Source of the DNA: Desulfotomaculum sp.
GTDB taxonomy: Bacteria; Bacillota; Desulfotomaculia; Desulfotomaculales; Nap2-2B
Direction: 5' to 3'
DNA: 41,115 nt
Assembly (NCBI GenBank): GCA_003513005.1
Contig: DOTD01000033.1
Coordinates: forward strand, 1-41,115
The position numbers and the translations under genes are program-made. The notes beneath the pieces were generated by a model. The model ran no database searches and was not told where the DNA came from. It saw only the letters and a program-made list of their open reading frames with translations. This document shows positions 16,747 through 26,283 of the stretch, piece after piece (positions within the stretch are counted from its first letter, which is position 1; every line of letters begins with the position of its first letter).

Positions 16747-18311
16747 AGCTCCTCTTTTCTAAATAAATATTTTAATATGTAAAGAACATCTTGTCTATTA
16801 AAGCCTGCAATATATGGAAAAAAGTAAATTACAGCAGCTACCGCAACGAAGTAAAAAAAACCAGATAAAAGAAAACTCAAAATAACATGTTCTTTTAGCC
16901 CCAGACCCCTGTCTACTGCCATGGTGGCAGCTAAGGCGAGTATAATCAGGCACCCGGCGCTGAAAAGCTGGTGTTTAAAAAAATGTCCCAAAGAAATTTT
17001 TAACAGCCTGGTATTAAAATAAAGTTGTACATTAACTGCGAAAAACTGAAGCAGGACCATTTTCAGGGCAAGTCCGGCAGCGCCTGCGTTTAACCCCATC
17101 TTTTGCGCAGGAGCAATAAGGAAATAGGTGACTGGAATGCCTGCAAGCATAAAAACGGTTCCGATATTTCTATAGAGTTTGGTTTGGCCGCTGGCATAAA
17201 AAACGGAACCGCTTAATTGTCCGTAAGTCTGATGGATCGGGTAAAAAGCCATAATGGCTACAGGTATTACCGCATTTTGATAACCGGTCCCGCCTACAAA
17301 ATAAGTTACCTTGCCTGCCTGGACAGAAATAAAACATGAAAAGAAGGCGGCAATAAAATAAAAAACTGGAATGTAGCGTTGAAATAGATGGGCCATTTCC
17401 GCCAGGTTTTTGTTGGCAAAAGATATGGAAAACTCTCTGGTTAAAAGCGGAGTCATTGCGCTTGTAAAAAGAAAACAGAACGCTCCTACCTGATTAGAAA
17501 GCCCCAGGAATCCCTGTTGAATACTACCGCCGTATACCTGTAACAACCACCTGTCAAATAAAGCGGTAACCAGACCTGCTAAGGTGTAGAAAAAAAGAGG
17601 GTGGCTGAAGTGGTAAAACTCTTTCAGATATTCTTTTGTACTGTTTAAAGAAGAATGCGGGATATACTTTAAGGGAGATACTTTTTGCTGTGAAATCCAA
17701 ATCAGGCATCCGCCTAACAAAAAGAATAAGAAATAATGATAACAGAAGAAATTGAACAGATTAATCTGTCCGAAAACATACATCAGACAGATGATCCCCA
17801 ATCCCAAAAACTTCTGTATGATCCGGGCTTTTTCAGAGGTAACGGTTAAACCGTGGGCGTCATTCATCTGGTTAATAATCTGCAGGACCCAGCTTAAGGC
17901 TGCCCATAACGACGCCAAAAAAATAAAAATAAATTTCTGATCCGGCCAGATTTTTGCAGATGCCGGAGTCAAATGAGTCAGATAGACAAGAGCGAGTGTC
18001 AATGAAAAGACGGTTAGTACAAACCGAAAATAAAAAGACACCAGGCCGGAGTCTTTTTGCCTTTGGGAAAGCTTTGTATAAAAGCAAATTGAAGTTCCCA
18101 TGTCAAAAAAATTAACAACCTGGGTAAAGAAGCCGGTAAGAAAGTTAAAATCCCCAAAAGCCTTTGGACCAAGTCCTCTAGGAATAATACTGAATGTGAT
18201 CAGGTTAATGGCCAGGGAGACGATGTTTGTAAATAACTTATAGGAAAATCTTTTGATCAGAAAAGATTCATCAGCCAGTTTCAAATTCTCCCATCCTGTA
18301 TTTTGCGGCAT
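16743..18311 (-). CDS. Wzx-like polysaccharide flippase (MATE/MVF superfamily)
   Basis: This polytopic membrane protein of about 522 residues has 12-14 hydrophobic segments and the family opening FTNIVSLAINLITFSIIPRGLGPKAFGDFNF. It should flip the undecaprenyl-linked repeat unit across the membrane. The start is uncertain. The ATG at 18311 has no ribosome site and overlaps the upstream gene by 41 bases. A TTG at 18284 has GGGAG three bases before it and gives 513 residues. It overlaps the aldolase gene by four bases. Confidence 0.85.
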   Translation of the reverse strand: MPQNTGWENLKLADESFLIKRFSYKLFTNIVSLAINLITFSIIPRGLGPKAFGDFNFLTGFFTQVVNFFDMGTSICFYTKLSQRQKDSGLVSFYFRFVLTVFSLTLALVYLTHLTPASAKIWPDQKFIFIFLASLWAALSWVLQIINQMNDAHGLTVTSEKARIIQKFLGLGIICLMYVFGQINLFNFFCYHYFLFFLLGGCLIWISQQKVSPLKYIPHSSLNSTKEYLKEFYHFSHPLFFYTLAGLVTALFDRWLLQVYGGSIQQGFLGLSNQVGAFCFLFTSAMTPLLTREFSISFANKNLAEMAHLFQRYIPVFYFIAAFFSCFISVQAGKVTYFVGGTGYQNAVIPVAIMAFYPIHQTYGQLSGSVFYASGQTKLYRNIGTVFMLAGIPVTYFLIAPAQKMGLNAGAAGLALKMVLLQFFAVNVQLYFNTRLLKISLGHFFKHQLFSAGCLIILALAATMAVDRGLGLKEHVILSFLLSGFFYFVAVAAVIYFFPYIAGFNRQDVLYILKYLFRKEEL

Positions 18312-20148
18312 TATTCAAAATAACAGCCGCTGCTCTATTGTGGCTGTTGCCGTCGTCTAGAAAGGTCCCGTACATTTTTAAAAAAGCGTTGTCGTTCACA
18401 TCGGCGGGATAAATATTGTTTCTCAAAAAACAGGAAATATTACTCAACAATTGTTCCGGTTCATCTGAACAGATGGCGCGCCTTTCCAGCAATGTTCTTG
18501 CCTCAGTAAAATATTTGAGGTGCTTCATGACCACGAAAACAGGTTTATCGGTGGTCAGTGATTGAAGCAAAGTAGTGCTTGGCCAGTCAAGTACTATTAG
18601 ATCCGCATATTGTAAAAGATCGCTGAAACCATATTCATTGTGAATTACAATTAATGAGTCGCTTTTAAAGTTAGATAAAAAAGGAGGTTTAAGATATATA
18701 GGATTGGGATGCAATTTATAAACCAAACTCAAATCTTTTATATTTAGTAAACCATTAAAAAGGGTAAATTGTGTGCGGTAAAATTTTATATCTGAAGGAG
18801 GCGGATCATATCCCGCGTACCAGTTATTTTGAAAATAGTTGGTAGTTGCGTACAGGCAGATAGTTTGTCTTTTCTTTTTCATATCGGAAACCCACCTGGA
18901 CAGCGGAGAATGTCTTTTTATAAATTTTTTTCTTTTTAATTTATCAAGAGAAGAGGAACCCGTTGTTAATAACTGTGTGTGATAATAATTCGCTTTTTCC
19001 TGTAAAAACTTACAAACATTTTCGCCATAGGAAAGGTAAATATCTGTTGTGAGCAAATCATAGAACTCTGCAGTTAAATGGTAATGAGAACCAAATTCTC
19101 CATACTGATAAATAAAGACAGGGATTCTCATATCCTGTGCCGCTTTACATATAATATGATCTTCAGGCAGTGTTTTTGCGTTGCATAATAAAGCGCTAAT
19201 TTTTTTTTGCTGAAAAAGACATTTTGCCTTTTCATAGATCGATATATATTTTACACTATTTCCTAATAAACGAAGGATATGTTTTTTAAATAACGGATAA
19301 GTGTCTACTTCATGGCACATGAAGAGATGGCGAAAATAACTTTCCTTTTCCATATTATTAAGAAGTAATAAACTGATTTTATCATCTATACAATTATTGG
19401 GGGCAAATAATTCTTTGGAAATGTATTTAACTTTTACTCCTAGATGAGTTAGATTGCTGCTAACATTAAACCATTCATTATTGCTGCCGTACAAACAAAT
19501 ATTATATTTTTTACTGCCTAGATTGTTGACAGCAGTTTTGTATCTTATATTCATGAGCAAGTTATAAATTAAGATATTTTTCTTGTAGTGATTTTTAATT
19601 AAACTAAGAATATTTTGTCTGCTAATTGTTTTAATAATATTCCTATGGATTATAATATTTGTATCTGGTAAGTTTACTAATTCTAATAAATCCCCAACAA
19701 AGGAATCAGAATTGGTTAAATTACAAATATCATAATCATACGTTTCATTAGTTGAACTAAAAGCTATTATTGATTGATGCTTTTCTTTCTTTGTTAAACA
19801 CTTTAATTGAGAAATACGTGTAAATACCAGGTTAAATTTATTAAAGAAGTTGGTTATTGAATAAAAAGCTGTTTTAAGTCCATAACTCTTAATATCTTCG
19901 TTGTTATCCAATAATAATTTATCAATGTAATTGCATATCTTATTTACTCTATCCAGAGCGTCTTGACCATTCTTTTTAAGTTCATCTGGGGTCGAATAAT
20001 CTTCTAAAGCAACACAAGGTATTCCTAGTCTTTCTAGTGTATATAAAGATTCTGGTCCTGTAGTAACCCACTGTATATTTTCCTGCAAATTGAGGTTCAG
20101 TATATTTAAAACTTGTTGTTTAAACTCTACAATTGCTAATATGCTCAA
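18271..20148 (-). CDS. Large surface-carbohydrate protein, CDP-glycerol/polysialyl-transferase-like C-terminus (625 aa)
   Basis: I do not recognise a named family with certainty. The C-terminal half has a GT-B plan like the CDP-glycerol glycerophosphotransferases and SpsB: DIYLSYGENVCKFL, LLTTGSSSLDKL, LVYKLHPNPIY (KxHP-like motif), and ADLIVLDWPSTTLLQSLTTDKPVFVV. The N-terminal 350 residues are AT-rich, Asn/Lys/Ile-rich and unassigned. The start is a TTG overlapping the NeuA-like stop (TTGA) with AAGG upstream. It follows the NeuA-like gene directly, so it may transfer the CMP-nonulosonate or build a phosphodiester-linked unit. The protein at 8747-10528 shares its layout. Confidence 0.6.
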   Translation of the reverse strand: MSILAIVEFKQQVLNILNLNLQENIQWVTTGPESLYTLERLGIPCVALEDYSTPDELKKNGQDALDRVNKICNYIDKLLLDNNEDIKSYGLKTAFYSITNFFNKFNLVFTRISQLKCLTKKEKHQSIIAFSSTNETYDYDICNLTNSDSFVGDLLELVNLPDTNIIIHRNIIKTISRQNILSLIKNHYKKNILIYNLLMNIRYKTAVNNLGSKKYNICLYGSNNEWFNVSSNLTHLGVKVKYISKELFAPNNCIDDKISLLLLNNMEKESYFRHLFMCHEVDTYPLFKKHILRLLGNSVKYISIYEKAKCLFQQKKISALLCNAKTLPEDHIICKAAQDMRIPVFIYQYGEFGSHYHLTAEFYDLLTTDIYLSYGENVCKFLQEKANYYHTQLLTTGSSSLDKLKRKKFIKRHSPLSRWVSDMKKKRQTICLYATTNYFQNNWYAGYDPPPSDIKFYRTQFTLFNGLLNIKDLSLVYKLHPNPIYLKPPFLSNFKSDSLIVIHNEYGFSDLLQYADLIVLDWPSTTLLQSLTTDKPVFVVMKHLKYFTEARTLLERRAICSDEPEQLLSNISCFLRNNIYPADVNDNAFLKMYGTFLDDGNSHNRAAAVILNNAAKYRMGEFETG

Positions 20149-20774
20149 TATAGTTGACCTTTACTTCTTTTTAATAATACCTGCTCGGCCAGCCAGAAAC
20201 CGAATTCATCATCAATATCAACATTTTGTTCATTGTCAAGAAGGACTCTTTCAATTTTTTGTCCAAATCTTTCTCCTGCTTTTATCAATGTACTATTCAT
20301 GATATATATATTTCCGTCATCATAGAAGAATCCTTTTATGTCCTGCCTTCTTTGCAGGCTTTTACCGTATTCGACATACTTGCAAATAAACCCTGTTGCT
20401 AAAGAATCAGCCCCGCTGTCAAGGAATCTTTTTATGCAGCTATCAATTAAATCGTCATTTCTTACCGGAGATGTAGCCTGCAGCACAACTACGATATCGG
20501 CCCAGACTTGTTCTAAAACATTCTGAAGGACTGAAAGTGTTGTGCTTTCATCGGAAGCTAATTCAACAGGGCGTTGAAGGACTTTTACCCCGTATTTTAC
20601 TGCTATTTGAGCAATTTCAGTATCTTCTGTTGTAACAACGTAATCGTCCAGCAGTTTCGAATTCAAGGCCGCTTCAATAGTCCAGGCAAGTAAAGGCTTG
20701 CCGCAAATTGTTTTGATATTTTTTCTGGGTATTCCCTTGCTGCCGCCCCGTGCAGGTGTTATTCCAAGGATCAT
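20145..20774 (-). CDS. CMP-nonulosonate cytidylyltransferase (NeuA/PseF/SpsF-like)
   Basis: This 209-residue enzyme activates a nonulosonic acid with CTP to give its CMP-sugar. The motif ITPARGGSKGIPRKNI is diagnostic of CMP-sialic acid synthetases, with VVTTEDTEIAQIA and VLQATSPVRNDDLID following. The ATG at 20774 is preferred because GGGGGT lies six bases upstream. The GTG at 20780 would place that site right against the start. It follows the NeuB-like synthase by about 20 bases and overlaps the 625-residue protein. Whether the substrate is N-acetylneuraminate, legionaminate or pseudaminate cannot be read. The nearby PseG/SpsG-like gene favours a pseudaminate-type sugar. Confidence 0.88.
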   Translation of the reverse strand: MILGITPARGGSKGIPRKNIKTICGKPLLAWTIEAALNSKLLDDYVVTTEDTEIAQIAVKYGVKVLQRPVELASDESTTLSVLQNVLEQVWADIVVVLQATSPVRNDDLIDSCIKRFLDSGADSLATGFICKYVEYGKSLQRRQDIKGFFYDDGNIYIMNSTLIKAGERFGQKIERVLLDNEQNVDIDDEFGFWLAEQVLLKRSKGQLY

Positions 20775-20794
20775 CTTCACACCCCCAAAAAATA

Positions 20795-21877
20795 TTAAAT
20801 GTCTTCTTTGCCAGTTAAATTCAGCATGTTCCAGACCAAAATCTCATCTTCCTTGATATGGGTTAAAGCCTTCTTTCCAACTACATCAAGGATAAACTTT
20901 GGTTCGATGCCTGTGCCCGGTCTTTTAATGCTCAACATATCTTTGCTTATCCTGGTTCCCTTTGGTATGTCTGTTTTTGCTACAATACTCCTTCTAGCCA
21001 GGGGAATGATCTTCTTTTCGGATTCGGTCGGCTTTTTACAGGAAATACCCAGTCCTCTTTCCAGAATTCTTAACCTGTTGGTTATTTCCTTTAAATCCTG
21101 GTAATCGGCTGAAATTTCATGATCGTATCCCGGACGGTTTTTATCAAAAGTGAAATGTTTCTCAATAGAGTTTGCGCCCAGAGCGGCTGCTCCGATTATA
21201 ATGCTTAAACTGTCTTCCATCTTTGTATGGTCCGAGTAACCGATAGGGTAATCGCCGAAATTATTTTTGATATCTATTATCATATTCAAGTTTACATTTT
21301 CAACCTTTGCCGGATAATTGGTTATGCAATGCAAAATAACTATTTGCCGGTTCCCTTCGGACACTATAGCTGTAACAGCTTCTTTTATTTCTTTTATTGT
21401 AGAGCCTCCGGTAGAGATAATTATGGGTTTGCCCTTTTTGGCTACATGCCTTAAGAGAGGCAAGTGTGTAATATTCATGGAACTGATCTTGTAAAGTGGG
21501 ACGCCGATACTCTCTAGCAGATCAGCCGAATCCTCATCTTCGGGCGTTGAAAAAAATATGATGCGGGCGTCCTCAGCCGTTTTTTTAAGTTCCTTGTATT
21601 TTTCCAGAGTCAGCTTAGGCATCTGAATAAATTCATCATACTGAGTTTCACCCGGACAGCCTTCAATATCCCAGAATTTAGGGGCTGTCCTGGTGGTAAG
21701 CTTTTCAGGTATAAAAGTTTGAAATTTTACGGCATCTGCTCCGGCAGCCGACGCCGCGCGGATCATTTCTTTCGCCCGGTCCAGATCGCCTTCAAAATTA
21801 CATCCTATTTCGGCTATAACAAATACAGGGCATCCGGGCCCTATTTTTTTATTGCCAACTTTGATTATTTGTGTCAT
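20795..21877 (-). CDS. Nonulosonate synthase (NeuB/PseI/SpsE-like)
   Basis: This 360-residue PEP-dependent synthase condenses PEP with a six-carbon amino sugar to make a nine-carbon nonulosonic acid. The TIM barrel has VFVIAEIGCNFEGDLDRA, VKFQTF, KISSMNITHLPLL, IGYSDHT and the metal-site region SIEKHFTFDKNRPGYDHEIS. A C-terminal SAF/antifreeze-like domain (residues about 295-355: RSIVAKTDIPKGT, IKRPGTGIEP) closes the active site of the dimer partner. The ATG has AAGGGA nine bases upstream and lies inside the end of the WbqC-like gene, a 29-base overlap. Confidence 0.9.
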   Translation of the reverse strand: MTQIIKVGNKKIGPGCPVFVIAEIGCNFEGDLDRAKEMIRAASAAGADAVKFQTFIPEKLTTRTAPKFWDIEGCPGETQYDEFIQMPKLTLEKYKELKKTAEDARIIFFSTPEDEDSADLLESIGVPLYKISSMNITHLPLLRHVAKKGKPIIISTGGSTIKEIKEAVTAIVSEGNRQIVILHCITNYPAKVENVNLNMIIDIKNNFGDYPIGYSDHTKMEDSLSIIIGAAALGANSIEKHFTFDKNRPGYDHEISADYQDLKEITNRLRILERGLGISCKKPTESEKKIIPLARRSIVAKTDIPKGTRISKDMLSIKRPGTGIEPKFILDVVGKKALTHIKEDEILVWNMLNLTGKEDI

Positions 21878-22580
21878 TTAAAAGAATCCCTTTATTTTTA
21901 TTGGCACCTAAAATCTTTAAAGACTCTGCTCCACAATTGAATAATAAGTCCACAACCGACATAAAAGGCATAAAATCACCCTGGACTTGATTGTATTCTG
22001 GATGCAGATAATCGTGGAAAAGTATTTTAATGTTGTTTTGGTTCCACAAATCCTGGTTTAAATAATTTCTGCCATCAGGCCCGGATAAATACTCTTTTGC
22101 TCCAAAGTGTTTACATAAGTTTAAGACCAATTCTTCCTTCTTCCCTTCCGCTGGGGAAAGGGAAGCTTTTTTTACCGGGGTTTTGATTCCTATACCATTC
22201 AGCAAATAAGAAAGTATGTGTTCTATCAAATCGATTAAAAGAAACCATTTTTCCTGATATGTCTTTTTAAAAAAATCCTTGTGCAGTTCAAAGTAGGGGG
22301 CTTTTTTATATGTATAATAAAGCGATTTCCAGTGTTTCTCGGCCCAGTTAGTTGAGTTGTCAATACGTACATCCTTGATCAGCTGTCCAAAGTTTCCTTT
22401 AGTCAGCACAGGTACGGTTAACCAGGTCCATCCTTCCAATGTTCTGATTTTATTTCGGTTGACAAAATAATTTTTAGAATACGCTATATTATCCAGCAGG
22501 ATAAAAGTATCACATTTATAAATCCTGTCAAAGAACCCCAACCAGGGTAGGTACATCGGCTGGTGGATACCTATACGCAT
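21849..22580 (-). CDS. WbqC-family protein
   Basis: This 243-residue protein matches the WbqC family from its first residues (IGIHQPMYLPWLGFFDRI, then FILLDNIAYSKNYFVNRNKIRT and WLTVPV). WbqC proteins are common in O-antigen and nonulosonate clusters. Their reaction is not well established, and roles in modifying an amino-sugar have been suggested. Here it is embedded between an aminotransferase (10-base overlap) and the NeuB-like synthase (29-base overlap), so it very likely acts on the hexose precursor before condensation. It could fill the place of the missing PseH acetyltransferase, but that is inference. Confidence 0.8.
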   Translation of the reverse strand: MRIGIHQPMYLPWLGFFDRIYKCDTFILLDNIAYSKNYFVNRNKIRTLEGWTWLTVPVLTKGNFGQLIKDVRIDNSTNWAEKHWKSLYYTYKKAPYFELHKDFFKKTYQEKWFLLIDLIEHILSYLLNGIGIKTPVKKASLSPAEGKKEELVLNLCKHFGAKEYLSGPDGRNYLNQDLWNQNNIKILFHDYLHPEYNQVQGDFMPFMSVVDLLFNCGAESLKILGANKNKGILLNDTNNQSWQ

Positions 22581-23680
22581 AGAAATTCCTTCATTCCGGA
22601 AACAACATGATCAACGTCTTTTTCACTAATCAGGGAATGAATAGGCAGTGTTACCTGCTTGCTTAGAATCTGCTCGGCTGCAGGGAAATCTCCCGGATTA
22701 CAACCAAAAAGTTTTCTAAACACAGGCTGCAGATGACATGGCGGCCAGTAAACGCTTTCCAGTTCAATCTGATAATTTTTATGGAAATGATCTTTTAGTT
22801 TATTACGCTCGTCTTCGTTTTCCAACTGAACCGGGTATTTGTAAAACGAAGGCATGCATCCGTCTGCAGCTTTAAGTATGTTGACACCTTTAATTTTTTC
22901 TAGCTTCTTATTATATAATTTGGCTATCAGTCTTCTGTGAGCGATTAATCCATTAATATCCCGCAGTTGGTACAGCCCCAGGGTTGCCCTTATTTCATCC
23001 ATAAACCAGTTGTTGCCGACATTTACAATCTCGTGGCTGTCATTGCTTTTACCATGATATCTGACACTCCTGGCAAACATGTCCAGTTCTTTTGAATTGG
23101 TAGTGATCATTCCTCCGGTTCCCGTAGTAATAATCTTTGTCGGGTAAAAAGAAAAGCACCCAGCCAGCCCATATGTTCCTGCCAGGTTATTCCCGTAAGA
23201 TGCCCCGACGGCATGGGCACAGTCTTCAATAAGAGATATATTATACTCTTCACATAGTTTTTTTATTTCCAGGATATCCTCACAAACAATACCGGCAATA
23301 TGCACAACAACCACCGCTTTCGTTTGGCGGCTGATCTTTTTTCTGACTTCCTCGACTCCTATGTTATAAGTATTGTCCTTAATATCCGCAAAAACAGGTT
23401 TGCCTCCCGCGAATAATACGGCGCTGCACGTAGCTACAAAAGTGTTGACAGGAACAATAACTTCCTTGTCCCGGATATTAAGGTGACGCAGGACAATTTC
23501 CAGGGCTGTCGTACAAGAATTTACTGAGATTGCATAATTAGTTCCTGTGAATTCTGCAAACTCGCGCTCAAAAGCTGCGGTATTGTCCCCGTTCATTAAT
23601 TGTCCTGTTTCCAGTATTTTTTTAATTTCCTCAATAATTAAATCCTTATTTTTAAAAAATGGCCTTGCAGTTTGGATCAA
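22571..23680 (-). CDS. DegT/DnrJ/EryC1/StrS-family sugar aminotransferase
   Basis: This 369-residue PLP aminotransferase has VNSCTTALEIVLRHL, LIEDCAHAVGAS and the Schiff-base Lys182 in FSFYPTKIITTGTGG. It is similar along its length to the protein at 28359-29510 (same TFVAT/TFFAT, CEEYNISLIED/CEEHGIFLLED and SFYPTK blocks), so the two are in-cluster paralogues. Such enzymes place an amino group at C3 or C4 of a nucleotide-4-keto sugar, as PseC or SpsC do. The start is TTG, overlapping the SDR stop (TTGA) with AAGGAGAAA upstream. It precedes the WbqC-like gene. Confidence 0.87.
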   Translation of the reverse strand: MIQTARPFFKNKDLIIEEIKKILETGQLMNGDNTAAFEREFAEFTGTNYAISVNSCTTALEIVLRHLNIRDKEVIVPVNTFVATCSAVLFAGGKPVFADIKDNTYNIGVEEVRKKISRQTKAVVVVHIAGIVCEDILEIKKLCEEYNISLIEDCAHAVGASYGNNLAGTYGLAGCFSFYPTKIITTGTGGMITTNSKELDMFARSVRYHGKSNDSHEIVNVGNNWFMDEIRATLGLYQLRDINGLIAHRRLIAKLYNKKLEKIKGVNILKAADGCMPSFYKYPVQLENEDERNKLKDHFHKNYQIELESVYWPPCHLQPVFRKLFGCNPGDFPAAEQILSKQVTLPIHSLISEKDVDHVVSGMKEFLCV

Positions 23681-24585
23681 CAGTATTTCTCCTTATAATC
23701 TCGAAAAAATTTTTTTATTGACTGTTCCAAAGCTTCTTCAATTACTGTGCCTGTCTTGTTTTCTAATTCAACAATGGAAACCCATTTATCATCCGCCTTA
23801 ACTTGAAAGGGGGGGTGTACGATGGGTACTTCAGTTTGATACTCATTATAAAGTGTGAGCTTAATTATTTCGGCAAGTTCGTTAATAGTAACGGGCCTTC
23901 CGCTGCCCACATTCAGGATGCGCCTAGAAATTTCCTTGTTTTGACTAATTCTTAGGAGACAATTGCAGACATCCCCTATTTCTATAAAGTCCAGTTTCTG
24001 TGTTCCTTCCCCAAATACATTTAAAGGCTTTCTTTCTACTGCGGACTTGATAAAGTTAAAAACAACATCTTCATGCTTTATCCCACTGCCCAAACCAAAA
24101 ATATTTGTAAACCTTAAAATAACGTAATCTATATCCGACCCGGTAATTTCCATTTCAGAAACAGCTTTGCTTATCCCGTATAATTCGTCCGGCCTGGCCG
24201 GCATGCTTTCCTTAAAGGGTAATTCGTTGGTACCTCCGTAAACCCAATAAGTCGAAGCAAAGATAAATCTTTGAACATTATTTAGCAATGCGTTTTTTAA
24301 TAGGGTATGGGTTCCCCAAACATTTATTTCGATAGTTTCCAGGGGTTTTTCCCTGCACTGCTCCGAACCTTTAACTGCCGCGAGATGCAAAACCAGGTCA
24401 ATGTTTTTCGTCAATTCATAGACGAGTTGATCATCTGTGATACTGCCTTTAATGAATGTAAAATTATCCGGGAGGATTATCCCCGGTTTTTCCGTTCCAA
24501 GCGCCGTAATATTCCAATCAGGTAAACGGGCTAATAACGAACTTCCTAAATAACCGCCTGCTCCGGTCATTAGAACCCTTAACAT
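23677..24585 (-). CDS. NAD-dependent epimerase/dehydratase (extended SDR)
   Basis: This 302-residue nucleotide-sugar SDR has VLMTGAGGYLGSSLLA for NAD binding, a serine/threonine site in FASTYWVYGG, the YGISK (Y-x3-K) catalytic pair, and LRFTNIFGLGSG. It is not the PseB type, whose dehydratase motifs are absent, and it is closest in plan to 4-epimerases or reductases. It overlaps the PseG-like gene upstream by seven bases and the aminotransferase downstream by four, so it is part of the nonulosonate block. Confidence 0.82.
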   Translation of the reverse strand: MLRVLMTGAGGYLGSSLLARLPDWNITALGTEKPGIILPDNFTFIKGSITDDQLVYELTKNIDLVLHLAAVKGSEQCREKPLETIEINVWGTHTLLKNALLNNVQRFIFASTYWVYGGTNELPFKESMPARPDELYGISKAVSEMEITGSDIDYVILRFTNIFGLGSGIKHEDVVFNFIKSAVERKPLNVFGEGTQKLDFIEIGDVCNCLLRISQNKEISRRILNVGSGRPVTINELAEIIKLTLYNEYQTEVPIVHPPFQVKADDKWVSIVELENKTGTVIEEALEQSIKKFFRDYKEKYC

Positions 24586-25616
24586 TCTAAAATCCTCTCG
24601 GCAACTCTTTTACTTCCAAGCCCATCTGCTATTCTTTTTATATTTCCGTTCAAGAAAATCCTTTCTTCTTTAGAGTTAATCAGATTATGAACAGTTTTAG
24701 CAATAATACCATCACGTAATTTTAAACCTTCGCCTAAATTAATTACAGCTTTTCTTTCGGCGAATTTGCCCGCAACCTTATTGTGCAATTCATGATGACA
24801 GACGGTTATCGATGGTACTCCGAAAACAGCAAGCTCATAAAGTGTATTGCCGGCTGCAGTAATAGCCAAATCGCATTCGGCCATTAATTCATATACTTTT
24901 TCCTGGGTAATGCTGTCCATGAACCGATAATTATTTTTTAGAAACGGCTTTGTTTTTTCGATTTCGTTCTTGTGTTTCGGCAGCATTTCCTGGCCTGTGA
25001 GTATATAGATTACCTGTTTAAGGTTTAACAATTCCAGTTCTTTTATAATCCGTATAGTTAGCCCGAAGGGATCGCTTCCTCCCTGATTCAATAATATAGC
25101 CCGGCATTGATCAGGTATATATTTTTCCTGTTTCCATGATTTATGCAGTATCTCCGGTTGAAGAGCATACTTGGGCCCGATGTAATATAAAGTCTTAGAC
25201 TGAGGCAGGGACAGATAGTACTTTTCTTCCTGAGTTATACTGTAATTTACAACAATATCAGCTTTTATCGGCCGGTGTTCAGCATCGTCAAGAATAACCG
25301 CTGTCTTTTCTGCGCCTGACTCCAATTTATTAAAAAAACTGCTGTCTTTACCGGGAAGGTTAATAATTAAACACTGACAGCCGGATTTCCTTAAAATGTC
25401 CTTTATGAAAGAGACTTCTTCTTTCTCATTTATCTGATCATTTATCTTAACAGCTTTATGACCGTTTTTCTCGATAATCTTGATTGCTGGACTATTGGCA
25501 ATAAAAACAATCTCTTCGGTAATTTTTTTCTTCAAGCTGCCGGCAAGCGCCAATGATTCCATTAAATGCCCCATGCCGATTTTGTTTCCAGCGTCTACCC
25601 TAAAACAAATCTTCAA
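24579..25616 (-). CDS. PseG/SpsG-like UDP-sugar hydrolase
   Basis: This 345-residue protein belongs to the PseG/SpsG family, which cleaves UDP from UDP-2,4-diacetamido-trideoxyhexose before PEP condensation. It begins KICFRVDAGNKIGMGHLMESLALA, including the GxGH histidine. It continues with LLNQGGSDPFGLT and ITAAGNTLYELAVFGVPSI, the UDP-binding part of the MurG-like fold. The arginine usually found after GxGHxM is serine or glutamate here. I place the start at the TTG at 25616, with GGGAT upstream and one base after the PIG-L stop, because family members begin just before this strand. A frame from 25709 would add a poor N-terminal extension. Confidence 0.82.
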   Translation of the reverse strand: MKICFRVDAGNKIGMGHLMESLALAGSLKKKITEEIVFIANSPAIKIIEKNGHKAVKINDQINEKEEVSFIKDILRKSGCQCLIINLPGKDSSFFNKLESGAEKTAVILDDAEHRPIKADIVVNYSITQEEKYYLSLPQSKTLYYIGPKYALQPEILHKSWKQEKYIPDQCRAILLNQGGSDPFGLTIRIIKELELLNLKQVIYILTGQEMLPKHKNEIEKTKPFLKNNYRFMDSITQEKVYELMAECDLAITAAGNTLYELAVFGVPSITVCHHELHNKVAGKFAERKAVINLGEGLKLRDGIIAKTVHNLINSKEERIFLNGNIKRIADGLGSKRVAERILEC

Positions 25617-25617
25617 T

Positions 25618-26283
25618 CTAATCCCACTTTTCCCTGACCAGTGAAAATGCCTCAGCATACTGGTATCCGATTTCCATACCCCTTTTTTTAGCCAGGGTAA
25701 CCACTCCATCTACGGACCTGGGGTGGGGGAAGATTCTCAGTTCATCTTCATAGCATTTTAAAGCGTTAATTTTTTGTTGGATAAAATCCTCTATGTTGAC
25801 GTAGTAATTGGGTAAAAAACCGTATTCCTGAAAAGGAGGAGCCTGATCAGTGGAAGATAAAATTTCATAACATAAAATTCTTTTTAGATATGGATTTGCA
25901 AATGTCCTGGCAGCGATAATTCCGGCTTTAAAAACAGAACTGTGATCCTGGTTTGTGTCGCCCCTGTGGTTAAGATAAATGATTTCGGGTCGCAGTTCAG
26001 TAATCAGTTTTTCAAGAGGAACAAGTATATTGATTGTTTTTTCGTCCAACTGTTCGTCATTCAAGTCAAAAAAGATTGCTTCATTATAACCGAGGATTTC
26101 TTTTGATTTTAGGGCGGCTTCTTTTTGCTTTTGGATCATGCAATTATCATAAACATGATTGTAAGCTCTGTTGGCGATGAAACAGACCGTTACCTGATCA
26201 CCCGCTGTAACGTGTTTAGTTATGGCGCCTCCTGCGCCCAGCGTTTCGTCGTCCATATGAGGGGCAATAACCAGAACTCTCAT
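25618..26283 (-). CDS. PIG-L/LmbE-family N-deacetylase
   Basis: This 221-residue zinc-dependent deacetylase opens with VLVIAPHMDDETLGAGG (the PHxDDE zinc and catalytic motif) and has NHRGDTNQDHSSVFKA (the second H-x-D-x-x-x-D-H type motif). The family removes N-acetyl from GlcNAc-type sugars. The ATG overlaps the radical SAM stop by four bases, and the gene ends one base before the PseG-like start. It could free an amine on the nucleotide sugar, for re-acylation or to leave a charged amino group, which is not part of the standard pseudaminate or legionaminate routes. Confidence 0.85.
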   Translation of the reverse strand: MRVLVIAPHMDDETLGAGGAITKHVTAGDQVTVCFIANRAYNHVYDNCMIQKQKEAALKSKEILGYNEAIFFDLNDEQLDEKTINILVPLEKLITELRPEIIYLNHRGDTNQDHSSVFKAGIIAARTFANPYLKRILCYEILSSTDQAPPFQEYGFLPNYYVNIEDFIQQKINALKCYEDELRIFPHPRSVDGVVTLAKKRGMEIGYQYAEAFSLVREKWD

